In this document: positions 1 through 8,116 of the stretch, one piece after another
How the letters are laid out: the number at the start of each line of letters is the position of its first letter
How positions within the stretch are numbered: position 1 is the stretch's first letter
NCBI GenBank assembly: GCA_041946675.1
Contig: JBHGAU010000008.1
Span: 1-62,470 of the forward strand
Source of the DNA: CAWBKV01 sp041946675
GTDB lineage: Archaea > Halobacteriota > Methanosarcinia > Methanotrichales > Methanotrichaceae
Length of the DNA: 62,470 nucleotides
Direction of reading: 5' to 3'
Made by a program: the position numbers and the translations under genes
Notes under the pieces: model-generated
The model's database searches: none
The model's input: only the letters and a program-made list of their open reading frames with translations
What the model was told of the DNA's origin: nothing

Positions 1-180
1 TCCACTGATCTACTCCGATAATCCATCGCTAGCTAGATACGAATGCTCTTCATCATATTCTTTCCATACCTGCATTCAAGATCTACTCGGAGCAATATTG
101 TAAAGATATAGAATCCAGGGAATGCAGCTATATCCCCGCTGTGGGTTAAACTCAATAAGGAAAAGCCTATTCTACTTTCG

Positions 181-1095
181 ATGAAAGAACGGGTGATCCT
201 TTCAATTATCCTCATAGCGTTCGTTCTGCTTATCGGCGCAGATGCTCAGGAGGATCACGGCCAGATCATTGTATCCTCAGTATCAGGGGTTTTAGAAATC
301 GGTCGCCCGGCAACCATAGCGATCGAGCTAAAGAACAATGCCTCCGGCGAGCAATCGCTCAGCATTTTTGGAGATAAAGAGACATGTCTTGAAGTGATGG
401 CCGAACTGCATAGCAGTGATGACAGGATTCATGTTCTTTCTTCACCTCAAACAGCAGGCTCGCTTGCCCCAGGAGAGAGCAGATCTGTAGAGTTTGTAGC
501 CAGTACGGATCAGGGCATGGACACCGGCATCTATCCAATGGATCTTATCCTGAGCTACAGCAAGCTATCAGGGATCAAAGCCTCTGGAGATATACCTGAT
601 ATTCTCTTCAATTACGAAAACATAAAAGAGGCTCTGCCTCTTGAGCTAAAGGTGAGACTTGGACCGAAGCTCAGCTTGGAGGTTGGCGACGTTGCAACTC
701 CAGGTGTTGAGGCCGACCTTGCTATTCGTTTTATGAACCACGGGGATGAGTCGATTAGCGATCTTCAAATACAGCTATTGCCGCAAGATCCCTTCATGCC
801 CGCTCCAGAAAAAATCAATCTGGGCAACATCGATCCTGGAAGCTCTGCGTCCGCGAGGTTTAGAATCCTTACAGCTAATCAGACAGCCAGCGGGTATTAT
901 GCGCTTCCCTCTAATATCAGCTATAAACGCGGCCAGTCAGTCCGCAGCGATGAGCTTTCTGCAATTGTTAAGGTCGAAGAAAGATCCTGGAGCAATATCA
1001 TAGCTATGCCTATAGTAATTGCTTTTCTCATAGTGGCAGCTTATCTGGTAATAAAAACCAGAACTGGAAGAAAACGGCTAAGAAGGCGATTATGA
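181..1095 (+). CDS. Secreted membrane-anchored surface protein (COG1361-like)
   Basis: This 304-residue protein has an N-terminal signal peptide (about residues 1-22, ending in DAQ), a long extracellular part built of beta-sandwich-like segments, and one C-terminal transmembrane helix (about 274-293) followed by a basic tail (KTRTGRKRLRRRL). This is the layout of archaeal cell-surface proteins with Ig-like or NEW3-type domains (COG1361/COG1470 group), anchored with the bulk outside. Two such segments can be guessed, one before and one after residue 160, from the repeated pattern GxPxxxxIxxxNxG. Several N-x-S/T sites are available for glycosylation. It converges on the deaminase gene. The function is unknown beyond an envelope role. 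I see no catalytic motif. Confidence 0.75.
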   Translation: MKERVILSIILIAFVLLIGADAQEDHGQIIVSSVSGVLEIGRPATIAIELKNNASGEQSLSIFGDKETCLEVMAELHSSDDRIHVLSSPQTAGSLAPGESRSVEFVASTDQGMDTGIYPMDLILSYSKLSGIKASGDIPDILFNYENIKEALPLELKVRLGPKLSLEVGDVATPGVEADLAIRFMNHGDESISDLQIQLLPQDPFMPAPEKINLGNIDPGSSASARFRILTANQTASGYYALPSNISYKRGQSVRSDELSAIVKVEERSWSNIIAMPIVIAFLIVAAYLVIKTRTGRKRLRRRL

Positions 1096-1168
1096 CAATG
1101 ACCCTGCTACCAAAGCCTAAAGTTGTATCGGAATGGTTCCATTTTGATATAGGCTCTTATAACCTCGA

Positions 1169-2407
1169 TCAGATGGCTGTTAACCGCTCAAAGCGCTCCT
1201 GTGCCTTCTCCATTATCTCAGCCTCGCCGGGTATCACGCCATTTCGCATCAGCACTTTGCCGTTAACTATGGTCGTATCCACGCCGCCTGCGATGCTGTA
1301 GACGAGGTGAGAGATAATATTGCTCTGCGGGCAGAACCACGGCTTATGCAGATCGACCAGGGCCAAATCTGCGAGTGCTCCCTCGCGCAGACCCATATCC
1401 AGGCGAAATGCCCTGTATGCATTCTCTGTGGCGATCTTCCATATCTGCTCAGCAGAGAATGCCGCCGGATTATGATAGGCATTCTTTTGTACTATTGCTG
1501 TAACCTTCATCACCTCAAATAGGCTGAGGTTATTGTTGCTGGCAGGACCATCCGTGCCCAGGCAGACATTGATGTTAGCCTTCAGGAGGGAGTTGAGGGG
1601 CGCTATGCCGGAGCTGAGCTTCAGATTGCTTATAGTGCAATCCACAACATTCACATTTCTGTCCGCGAGCAATTGAGCTTCTTCCTCAGACAGCCAGACA
1701 CAATGTACCGCCAAAAAGCGCTCATTGAGCATACCCAGGCTATCCAGGTACTCCACGGGGCTCAAGCCATGGCTTAGAATGAAATCATCCACCTCCTCGC
1801 GCGTCTCGGAGACATGCATATGAATCATCGTCCCATATTTGTCCGCCAGATCTTTGGCTTTAAGAAGTGTCTCCTCTGAGCAGGTATAAGCGGCATGAGG
1901 GCCAACCGCAGGATGGATGAGATCATCGCCTTTCCACCTTCGCAAAAAGGGTTCTACGTCCTTAAGAAGGTCCGGTCGAGCATCGAGCATTACTCCTGAG
2001 ATAAAAGCCCGAAGGCCCATCTCCCTGGTGGCCTGAGCGGTCTCATCCATGAAATAATACATATCGTTATAAGCGGTTATGCCGAAACGGATCTGCTCGA
2101 GGCATCCCAGCTTTGCCCCCCAGTAAATATCATCCGCAGTCATCTTGGCTTCCAGAGGCCAGATCTTATCCCGCAGCCATGGAATAAGCTCCATGTCATC
2201 GGCATAGCCCCGCAGCAGAGTCATAGCAAGATGCGTGTGGCCGTTGATTAGGCCAGGGATCGCTAATTTCCCTCCAGCGTTAATGATCTCCTCATCCTTA
2301 TCCTTGAGATCGCGGCCGATCTTCACAATCCGGCTATCCTCTATGAGAATATCGCGGCCTGCCACCAGCTGGCCAGAACGAAGAATAGAGACATCCTTGA
2401 TGATCAT
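1169..2407 (-). CDS. mtaD: 5-methylthioadenosine/S-adenosylhomocysteine (5'-deoxyadenosine) deaminase
   Basis: Amidohydrolase of 412 residues that removes the 6-amino group of S-adenosylhomocysteine, methylthioadenosine or 5'-deoxyadenosine, in the cytoplasm. Visible family features are GHTHLAMT (metal histidines) followed by LLRGYADD, the HMHVSET stretch, HCVW, and TDGPASNNNL (metal aspartate). In methanogens the family is known as DadD. An upstream extension of the frame exists, but it would run through the tRNA-Ser gene. The ATG at 2407 gives the usual N-terminus MIIKDVSILRSG, and a TATA-like element lies about 20-25 nt ahead of it on the minus strand (about 2420-2433). The phosphorylase that would take the inosine product is at 44332-45084. 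Confidence 0.92.
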   Translation of the reverse strand: MIIKDVSILRSGQLVAGRDILIEDSRIVKIGRDLKDKDEEIINAGGKLAIPGLINGHTHLAMTLLRGYADDMELIPWLRDKIWPLEAKMTADDIYWGAKLGCLEQIRFGITAYNDMYYFMDETAQATREMGLRAFISGVMLDARPDLLKDVEPFLRRWKGDDLIHPAVGPHAAYTCSEETLLKAKDLADKYGTMIHMHVSETREEVDDFILSHGLSPVEYLDSLGMLNERFLAVHCVWLSEEEAQLLADRNVNVVDCTISNLKLSSGIAPLNSLLKANINVCLGTDGPASNNNLSLFEVMKVTAIVQKNAYHNPAAFSAEQIWKIATENAYRAFRLDMGLREGALADLALVDLHKPWFCPQSNIISHLVYSIAGGVDTTIVNGKVLMRNGVIPGEAEIMEKAQERFERLTAI

Positions 2408-2510
2408 AATCGCAAGAGGGCAAAGATATATTAAAATTATCCTGATGATCTCCGGTGATAACGAGGTGATCGTCAGGCTTAAAAGGCCCGGGCGAGAACA
2501 GGTTTTATGA

Positions 2511-2622
2511 GCTGAGGTAGCCAAGCGGCCTACGGCGCTGGTCTTGAGTTCAAGGCAGAAAGCTAAAGATAAGAAAACCAGTGGTGCATCGCACCTCGTG
2601 AGTTCAAATCTCACCCTCAGCG
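2511..2622 (+). tRNA. tRNA-Ser(UGA) with a 27-nt intron
   Basis: The acceptor stem is 2511-2517 with 2615-2621, and the discriminator is G (2622), as expected for archaeal Ser. The D arm is 2520-2536. The anticodon stem CTGGT (2538-2542) pairs with ACCAG (2577-2581). The loop reads C-T-TGA-G, then about 27 extra bases (about 2549-2575), then A. This puts an intron after position 37, the standard archaeal site cut by the splicing endonuclease. The long variable arm is GGTGC/GCACC (about 2583-2595) and the T arm is 2598-2614 with TTCAAAT. The exact intron ends were assigned from the stem geometry and could shift by a base. No CCA is encoded. Confidence 0.9.
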
Positions 2623-2788
2623 CTTATTATAACTGGCTTTTATCCTTTCTGTGGCTTTTTTTGAAGATCAATTAACATATCTAGTCATTTCTCTTAACGA
2701 TTTTATCGGAATGATGAAAACATGCCATTTCCTGCAAAAAGCTTTTAAACGAGAAAAGTCTCATAGGGATCAGGATAGAGGGAGAACT

Positions 2789-3148
2789 GTGGTTTGTGAG
2801 CATAATAGTTGCGGCAGTACTGAGAAGGTATGGCTGCCTTACTTCTATGACGGCAGAGAGCGTGGTCTAAAGCCTCATCCATATTGCATGGAATGTGGGC
2901 TTATCAAAAACCTGTCTTCCGATAGGCCGCATGCTATAGGATATTATATGAATTTGCTATCAGAGCTTGGCAAACTCTATAAAATCGCCCAGGTACAAGT
3001 GCGCCTAGTAACACAGGAATTTGATAATCAAGGATTGGACGATCCATACGGCATAGACAGACAGCAGCAGGAAATGCTCTTCATAAAGATCGTCAAAAAA
3101 TATATAAATGTGCCAGAGAATACTTTGATTGAGCTTTTGCAGATATGA
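2789..3148 (+). CDS. Small zinc-ribbon-like protein, function unknown
   Basis: A 119-residue protein of a type I associate with methanogens but cannot name. It has CEHNSC near the N-terminus and HPYCMECG about 35 residues later, which together could bind a metal. The C-terminal half is helical (MNLLSELGKLYKIAQVQVRL). The open frame extends back to 2651, but I chose GTG at 2789: a TATA-like TTTTAAA at about 2743-2749 would start the transcript near 2772, downstream of the upstream ATGs, and a purine-rich GAGGGAGAA precedes the GTG. The residues before 2789 are unlike a normal N-terminus. It lies just behind tRNA-Ser. Confidence 0.7.
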   Translation: MVCEHNSCGSTEKVWLPYFYDGRERGLKPHPYCMECGLIKNLSSDRPHAIGYYMNLLSELGKLYKIAQVQVRLVTQEFDNQGLDDPYGIDRQQQEMLFIKIVKKYINVPENTLIELLQI

Positions 3149-3216
3149 GATCGTTCAATGTATTTATAATATTTTGAGAAAAAAGGTTAAATATCTCTCA
3201 AACTAAAAGTTGCCTG

Positions 3217-3756
3217 ATGCTGTTCTTTGCTCATCTTGGTTTGACTCTTGCCGCTGCCAGTTTCTTTAAGAGGTCAAATCTGACATTTGTGGCAATAGGC
3301 TCACTCCTCCCAGACATTATAGATAAACCCCTGGGTGAGATTGTCTTTGGGACGCCTGCTATGGGCAGAATATTCGCACATACTCTTCTATTCCTAATGC
3401 TCCTTGCTATTCTTGCCGCATATACTCGAGATATAAGGCTTATTTCGCTTTCAGGCGGAGTTCTATCTCATTTTGTCCTGGATTTTATGTGGAACTCACC
3501 CGCGATTCTCCTCTGGCCTCTTCTGGGCGGCTTTCCTGTTGCTGAACACCTTGATCCCCTGAGCTATATTGGGATGCTACTGACGGGCTTGAGAAATCCT
3601 GTAATATTTATTCCAGAATGCCTTGGCTTTGTGTACCTTCTTTACTTTATCTACCAGCGGAGATTCCTAATTCCTATCTGGGGAAACGAAGCAATGGTTC
3701 AAATCAATGGAAAACTGGGGAGTATGAAGAATATCTTGAAGAGGATCTATGGATGA
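3217..3756 (+). CDS. YdjM-like membrane protein (DUF457, predicted metal-dependent hydrolase)
   Basis: A 179-residue polytopic membrane protein. Four or five hydrophobic helices surround conserved polar residues typical of the YdjM/DUF457 group: an early His (MLFFAHLG), an Asp in GSLLPDIIDKPLG, a His in RIFAHTLLF, and the pair H..D in GGVLSHFVLDFMW. These residues are thought to bind a metal. The family is annotated as membrane-bound hydrolases, but the reaction in archaea is not known. A TATA-like GTTAAATA at about 3186-3193 places the transcript start close to the ATG, so the mRNA is probably leaderless. Confidence 0.75.
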   Translation: MLFFAHLGLTLAAASFFKRSNLTFVAIGSLLPDIIDKPLGEIVFGTPAMGRIFAHTLLFLMLLAILAAYTRDIRLISLSGGVLSHFVLDFMWNSPAILLWPLLGGFPVAEHLDPLSYIGMLLTGLRNPVIFIPECLGFVYLLYFIYQRRFLIPIWGNEAMVQINGKLGSMKNILKRIYG

Positions 3757-3919
3757 ATCCAAACGAACTAATATAGGCAGAAGAATTGACATCATATCCA
3801 ATTTTTTCCAACCAGTCTCTCCCTGATAAGAATTTATGTTAAGATACTTTTATATGGAATTACCAGCCTTAACATAACTACTTACCATCAATATAGTATA
3901 TGATCGGGTGGCAAATGGA

Positions 3920-4201
3920 ATGAGGGAGAGGAGAAGCAGGGACAGGATAATCCTTGAGATTTTGAGCATTTGCGTCGACGGCGAAAATATAACCAGAATC
4001 GTCTATAGAGCAAATACGAATTTTACCACAGTCAAATCCTATATGGATCTTTTAATTAAAAACGGCCTTATAGAAACTATACATGGAACTCCGACGTTAT
4101 ACAAGACCACGCAGAAGGGCATTAACGTGAGGAATAGGCTAAAGAAATTGAGGGAAGAGCTTGTGGAAATAGATAATCAAAAGACGAACTGGAGTAAGTA
4201 A
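3920..4201 (+). CDS. Winged-helix transcriptional regulator (HTH_45/COG3432 type), copy 1
   Basis: A 93-residue single-domain DNA-binding protein. The pattern IILEILSIC..G.N.TRIVYRAN.NF.T...Y.DLLIKNGLIE followed by a wing (LYKTTQKG) is the small winged-helix fold found in many archaeal regulators. Two clear paralogs lie at 14789-15070 and 15506-15775. A GTG at 3908 is in frame, but ATG 3920 has GGTGG (3907-3911) eight bases ahead and gives an N-terminus (MRERRSRDRII) matching the paralogs (MMRRKRSSDMI, MSSKRSPNIV). A TATA-like TTTATATGG lies near 3850-3858. It converges on the secreted protein at 4227-5156, which shares motifs with the protein next to copy 2. Confidence 0.85.
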   Translation: MRERRSRDRIILEILSICVDGENITRIVYRANTNFTTVKSYMDLLIKNGLIETIHGTPTLYKTTQKGINVRNRLKKLREELVEIDNQKTNWSK

Positions 4202-4226
4202 ATTAAAAATTGTTTAAGGCATAGAA

Positions 4227-5156
4227 TTACCATGCCTTCTTCCCATCAGGCTCCAAAAACTGGGCATTCTTTTGGGTCTTATAGCATGTACAGTCGAACA
4301 CGCCCTTAGCGCTTGCGCCGAAGCCTTTCTTGGCATAAGCAGGCATCGTGTCCCAGCCATTGTAGCAGCATGATAGCCATTCAGCTGCCTCCCGGGTGTC
4401 CTTGTAATTGAACTCGTGAGACATCTTCTTGGATAACGTATAAGTGCCAAGGTAATCCTCGTCTATTAGCGTATTTATATTATCATTATGGTTCTTGCTC
4501 TTCTGGTCAATGATATTATCTTCCTCAAGAGCCCCGATATGGCCTTTGCCTGTAAAAGTAGCATCCACATTCAGCTTTGTAATGCCTTTCTGTTCCAATG
4601 AATAATCCCAGGTGGGATCTATACTATCGCCACTCTCTACAGCCTTCCAGTTAAGGTTGGCTGATAGATCTTTGCTGAGCGTGCTTGCAGAATCGAAGAG
4701 CGCATTCATAGATACGCCTGAGCCATAGTTTTTAACGCACGTTTCTTCCTTTCCAAGGGCTGTGATAGGACCTGACCTGAAGCTGTTTCCAAGATTGAAA
4801 GCCTTTTCACCATAGGCCAGATCTACAGTCTCTTTGAATGATATATTTCTCTCGCTTATGGAGATGTATTCCCCGCTGGTATCGGTATTAGCCCCATTCA
4901 GGGCAGTGGTCGTGGATTCAACGTTATAGCTGCCGGACCCATAGCTACGTTGATTTAATGCAAGAACTCCGCCTGTAGATCCAGTGGGAACTGCAATAGG
5001 TGTAGTAGTTATATTTTGATATGAGCTGAAGAACCCTTCTCCTGTGACCTTTTGATCCATTTTGTATATAAATTGGGTAGAGGTTGTCGTTAAACCTCCT
5101 GTAGTCCCAATTAAAACGGCTGTTAAGAGAAAAGTGGCTATAACCTTATAATGCAA
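4227..5156 (-). CDS. Secreted protein with GSGSY / FTGxG repeat-type domain
   Basis: A predicted exported protein of 309 residues, function unknown. I start it at TTG 5156, because GGAGGG sits about eight bases upstream and the protein then opens directly with a signal peptide (MHYKVIATFLLTAVLIGTTGG). The longer frame to ATG 5255 would add 33 hydrophilic residues before the hydrophobic core. The mature part is Ser/Thr/Asn-rich, contains YGSGSYNVE and ATFTGKGHIG, and ends in a Cys-containing region (WLSCCYNGW, FDCTCYKT). The GSGSY and FTGxG motifs, in the same order, recur in the middle of the 1141-residue surface protein at 11364-14789. A winged-helix gene lies at its 3' end. Confidence 0.7.
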   Translation of the reverse strand: MHYKVIATFLLTAVLIGTTGGLTTTSTQFIYKMDQKVTGEGFFSSYQNITTTPIAVPTGSTGGVLALNQRSYGSGSYNVESTTTALNGANTDTSGEYISISERNISFKETVDLAYGEKAFNLGNSFRSGPITALGKEETCVKNYGSGVSMNALFDSASTLSKDLSANLNWKAVESGDSIDPTWDYSLEQKGITKLNVDATFTGKGHIGALEEDNIIDQKSKNHNDNINTLIDEDYLGTYTLSKKMSHEFNYKDTREAAEWLSCCYNGWDTMPAYAKKGFGASAKGVFDCTCYKTQKNAQFLEPDGKKAW

Positions 5157-5769
5157 TTTGTTTTCCCTCCTACCCTCGATGGTATCTCTAAAGCTTTCTC
5201 GCCTAAATTCAGAAGTAGTTTTTTTCCTGTGTATTAAAGGATTGCGGGAAGTCATATAAGAATGTAGAATAAGTATTTGAAATCAGAAGGAAATGTTATT
5301 TATAAATTTGATATAATAAATACAATTAGTAACTATATCGCTCATAGTATTATTTTTATCAATATTTATGCTATATCCAATCTTCGCTGCTGGCAACTAT
5401 CCGAGAGTATGACATCTGGTGATGCAGGACTTATTCGAATACCAGCTTGAACATATGTTATCAGTAGGATACTCGAATATATGCAATTCTTCAAGGGAGT
5501 CGAAGATCGAGCAGCTTTAGGCTGTAAAAGAGTTTATTGAATTCAATTACCTCGCGATATGATCATGCGCGCTTAGGGCTTTTCTCTTGATACGCCGTTA
5601 CCACTTGATCCCAGACTTGAAAAAACCGGGGCAGTTATGGTTTATGGTTTCTTTAAGGGAAGCCATAATGTCCTCTACAAATTCATAGGAGGGTCCAGAC
5701 TTTGGGGAAATCTATTTATACTCTTTAGTAAGATTAGGTCTGTAATAAGCTGGTAGGTGGGAAATCAAG
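5157..5769. other. Intergenic stretch with possible gene debris
   Basis: AT-rich region of about 600 bases between divergent genes. It holds the promoter side of the secreted protein and, at about 5711-5720, a TATA-like CTATTTATA that serves the Ser/Thr-rich membrane protein. On the minus strand, near 5590-5700, a short open stretch (EDIMASLKETINHNCPGF) looks protein-like but has no upstream partner. On the plus strand, 5423-5580 has protein-like segments broken by stops. I cannot assign a family to either piece. Confidence 0.3.
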
Positions 5770-6120
5770 TTGTTATCATCTATGCTGAGCACACTGTCAA
5801 GCACTATGAGCACGACGAGCTCAATCACAAGCACTATTGCTGCCAGCAATATCTTAAGCACTACAAGCACATTAAGCACTACTAGTGCATTAAGCACAAC
5901 ATCTGCTATTGTAAGCGCATTCTCTCTAACCGGTGTATCAGATATCAGCATCATTACTGTTATCTGTCTAATAGCGCTGCTGAGTGCTTCTGAGATACTC
6001 TCGGCCTCAAAGCTTTGGAATAAGCGTCTATCAACGTTATTAAATTTGGCGATCCTTCCTATGGTGCTTACATTCTTCGCGATAGTAACTTTCAGAGTAG
6101 TTGAAGTAATCAACTCTTAA
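5770..6120 (+). CDS. Small Ser/Thr-repeat membrane protein
   Basis: A 116-residue protein. Its first half is an almost pure Ser/Thr/Ala/Leu low-complexity repeat (units like STTSA and LSTTS), and its second half has two transmembrane helices (ISIITVICLIALLSA, then ILPMVLTFFAIVTF) joined by a basic loop KLWNKRLS. Start TTG 5770 has GGTGG (5756-5760) nine bases ahead; an in-frame ATG lies at 5782. The DNA repeat (AGCACTA-like units) keeps the opposite strand open too, but that strand lacks a ribosome site and has no conserved character. The function is unknown. The helices could anchor a Ser/Thr-rich, possibly glycosylated stretch. Confidence 0.65.
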   Translation: MLSSMLSTLSSTMSTTSSITSTIAASNILSTTSTLSTTSALSTTSAIVSAFSLTGVSDISIITVICLIALLSASEILSASKLWNKRLSTLLNLAILPMVLTFFAIVTFRVVEVINS

Positions 6121-6170
6121 ATTTATAATTTCGTTTAATATGTTTTATAGATATCGTGTTTCAACAGAAG

Positions 6171-7043
6171 CTATGATCTACGTACGCTTAAATTAAAATC
6201 GATCTTTTTGGGCAATCTTTTTGATATAATAGCCATTAAAATGAATAAAAGCATTGATGATATAATTATATAAATAATAATGCTGGAATATATAGGTGTC
6301 ACCAGAAATAGGGATATATTTGTAATCCCGTGTGCAAGGGCAATTATCGGCAGGCTCTTTGTCAGCCAGAAGAGCAAGCCGAAGATAACCCCTGCAAATG
6401 AAACATAAAGAAGCTCCAGAGGAAGATGATAGCCGCTGTGCATGAAACCGAAGAGAATGCTTGTGGCAAGAAGGCCTGTTATGGGACCCAGTCTCTCCTC
6501 CATAACCGTCTGAAGCGCAGATCTGAAGACAAACTCCTCCACCAATCCCACAAATAATATCATTGTCAAAGAAAGCAAGAGGATGCTTTTGATGCTGGAA
6601 TTTGGTACAAGAACCCCTGGATGCAATACCTGATATTCACCCCAGCCTATTGCTATCCCCACTGCGATCGAAAGCGGCAGAAATAGCCAGAAGCCTCTGG
6701 TTGTGAGCCCTATTTCAGAGCTTTTAAACATCTTCTCTTTTATTATAAAATAAATGGGAATGAACATTGGGGCATAAACGAATGAATAGGAATAAAGGGT
6801 TAGGGTAAAAAAAACAGGCATTGCTATATTGAGAAGCCTAAACAGCGGCAAAAGCATGAGTGCGGGATAAATCCGATTTTCTATATATATCGATGATAGT
6901 ATTAGCATTGTCAGGTTCAGGGCATGGACTATCAACGCTGATCTCGTATCTCCGAAGAATATCAGGCCCTCAGCCAAAATAACAAGGAATACAGGTATAA
7001 TCAGGTCCAAGCTGTATTTATTAAGGCTCTCAAGCTTCAACAT
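6171..7043 (-). CDS. CPBP-family intramembrane metalloprotease
   Basis: A polytopic membrane protein of about 290 residues with the motifs of the CPBP/Abi (CAAX protease-like) family: EEFVFRSALQ (catalytic Glu pair and Arg), FGFMHSGYH (His) and LAHGITNIS (His, Asn). The family includes Rce1-like proteases that act inside the membrane; the archaeal substrates are unknown. ATG 7043 follows AGGA at short spacing, and a TTG one codon earlier is possible. It stands alone on the minus strand, and its promoter region is shared with the divergent secreted protein at 7196. Confidence 0.88.
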   Translation of the reverse strand: MLKLESLNKYSLDLIIPVFLVILAEGLIFFGDTRSALIVHALNLTMLILSSIYIENRIYPALMLLPLFRLLNIAMPVFFTLTLYSYSFVYAPMFIPIYFIIKEKMFKSSEIGLTTRGFWLFLPLSIAVGIAIGWGEYQVLHPGVLVPNSSIKSILLLSLTMILFVGLVEEFVFRSALQTVMEERLGPITGLLATSILFGFMHSGYHLPLELLYVSFAGVIFGLLFWLTKSLPIIALAHGITNISLFLVTPIYSSIIIYIIISSMLLFILMAIISKRLPKKIDFNLSVRRS

Positions 7044-7178
7044 CAAATCCTATGAAGTACACTCGTACGAAAAATAAATAGGTTGCCCTAGGCAATAACT
7101 GGAGAGTATTTTATAAGGTACGTAACTGAGTATTAGCATTAGTTTAGTTAAAACTCCAGAAAGCCATAAATACTTTCC

Positions 7179-7196
7179 TGAGCCCTCATGGGCTCA
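7179..7196. repeat. 7-bp inverted repeat abutting a start codon
   Basis: TGAGCCC-TCAT-GGGCTCA forms a perfect short hairpin that ends on the A of the ATG at 7196. A TATA-like CATAAATAC (about 7164-7172) predicts a transcript start within or just after it. It could be an operator overlapping the start site, or an RNA hairpin if transcription begins earlier. Confidence 0.5.
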
Positions 7197-8116
7197 TGAA
7201 ATATTACATATTGTTATCCTTGCTGATTGTCGTTTCTTTAGCAATCCCCTCTATTGCAGCAACGCAGAATCAAACATCGGGAGTTCAGCCAATAGGAAGC
7301 TTTTTGCTGAATGGATCGAATCTTATCAAGGCCCCTGAAGTTAGCCTCATAACGCCAGGATTTTATTGGACCTATCCATACATTAATTATCCAATATATT
7401 CTGAAGGCCAAAGGATATCAGGTTATATCCTAGGCACGAATCAACAGGCCGGGACTAATGTGAGGTTATGTGCTTCAGACTTCAATTTATCGAAATTCCT
7501 AAACGGATCTGCTGAAAAAATTGCAAATGGGAATTGCGATACACAGCCGATCAAATTAAACGATACTGGCGATGGCATCTTTGCACTGGAGGGTCAAAAG
7601 AGCGGCACATATATGCTTCTGGGAAAAGATGAGCTCAATTCCACCATTCTCTCTATGATGCCTCTGATTATCACAGCGCAGGATATATCCGTCAATTCTT
7701 CGGCAAAGATGGTTGCCGGAGGGATATTGAAGGCAGCAATAAAGATGCGAGGATTTGATAATCTAACAAAATACTATGGCGCAATCCTTGTCTCAAGCAA
7801 GGATTATGAAAGCATTAAGCTGGATATAGTCAGCAATGGAAGCCAGAAGAACTTGAGCTCGATTATAGCTTTCGGGAACAGATCGATGACTATTCAAGGA
7901 CTTCCAAGCATCTCCATGGATCTCCTGATGAAACTGTCTACAATTCTGCCTCAGAACGCCGCTATAGCCATGGAGAAATCCTCTAAGCCCGGTGTGGAGT
8001 TCTCTCTTGTCTCCGATCCAGGTTGGGAGCACGGGAGCTATATACTGACCTGCATCGTCTATTCGCCCGGAAAGGGTATATTGGGCATCAGGCAGATTCC
8101 AGTTGAGGTAGATTAA
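7196..8116 (+). CDS. Secreted glycoprotein, first gene of a surface-protein locus
   Basis: A predicted exported protein of 306 residues with signal peptide MKYYILLSLLIVVSLAIPSIAA and about ten N-x-S/T sites. The mature part contains FYWTYPYINYPIYSEGQRISGYILG, which I have the impression of seeing in methanogen extracellular proteins, but I cannot name a domain. No membrane anchor follows. Its stop codon overlaps the start of the next gene (TAATG at 8114-8118), so the two are translated together. With the TATA box at about 7164-7172 the mRNA is probably leaderless. Confidence 0.7.
   Translation: MKYYILLSLLIVVSLAIPSIAATQNQTSGVQPIGSFLLNGSNLIKAPEVSLITPGFYWTYPYINYPIYSEGQRISGYILGTNQQAGTNVRLCASDFNLSKFLNGSAEKIANGNCDTQPIKLNDTGDGIFALEGQKSGTYMLLGKDELNSTILSMMPLIITAQDISVNSSAKMVAGGILKAAIKMRGFDNLTKYYGAILVSSKDYESIKLDIVSNGSQKNLSSIIAFGNRSMTIQGLPSISMDLLMKLSTILPQNAAIAMEKSSKPGVEFSLVSDPGWEHGSYILTCIVYSPGKGILGIRQIPVEVD

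Noticed and set aside
2408..2614. Extended N-terminus of the deaminase
   Set aside because: It would read through the tRNA-Ser gene on the other strand; ATG 2407 gives the family's standard start.
5712..6113. Minus-strand frame of 133 codons opposite the Ser/Thr-rich protein
   Set aside because: Kept open by the DNA repeat on both strands; no ribosome site, and the plus strand has ribosome site, TATA box and clear membrane helices.
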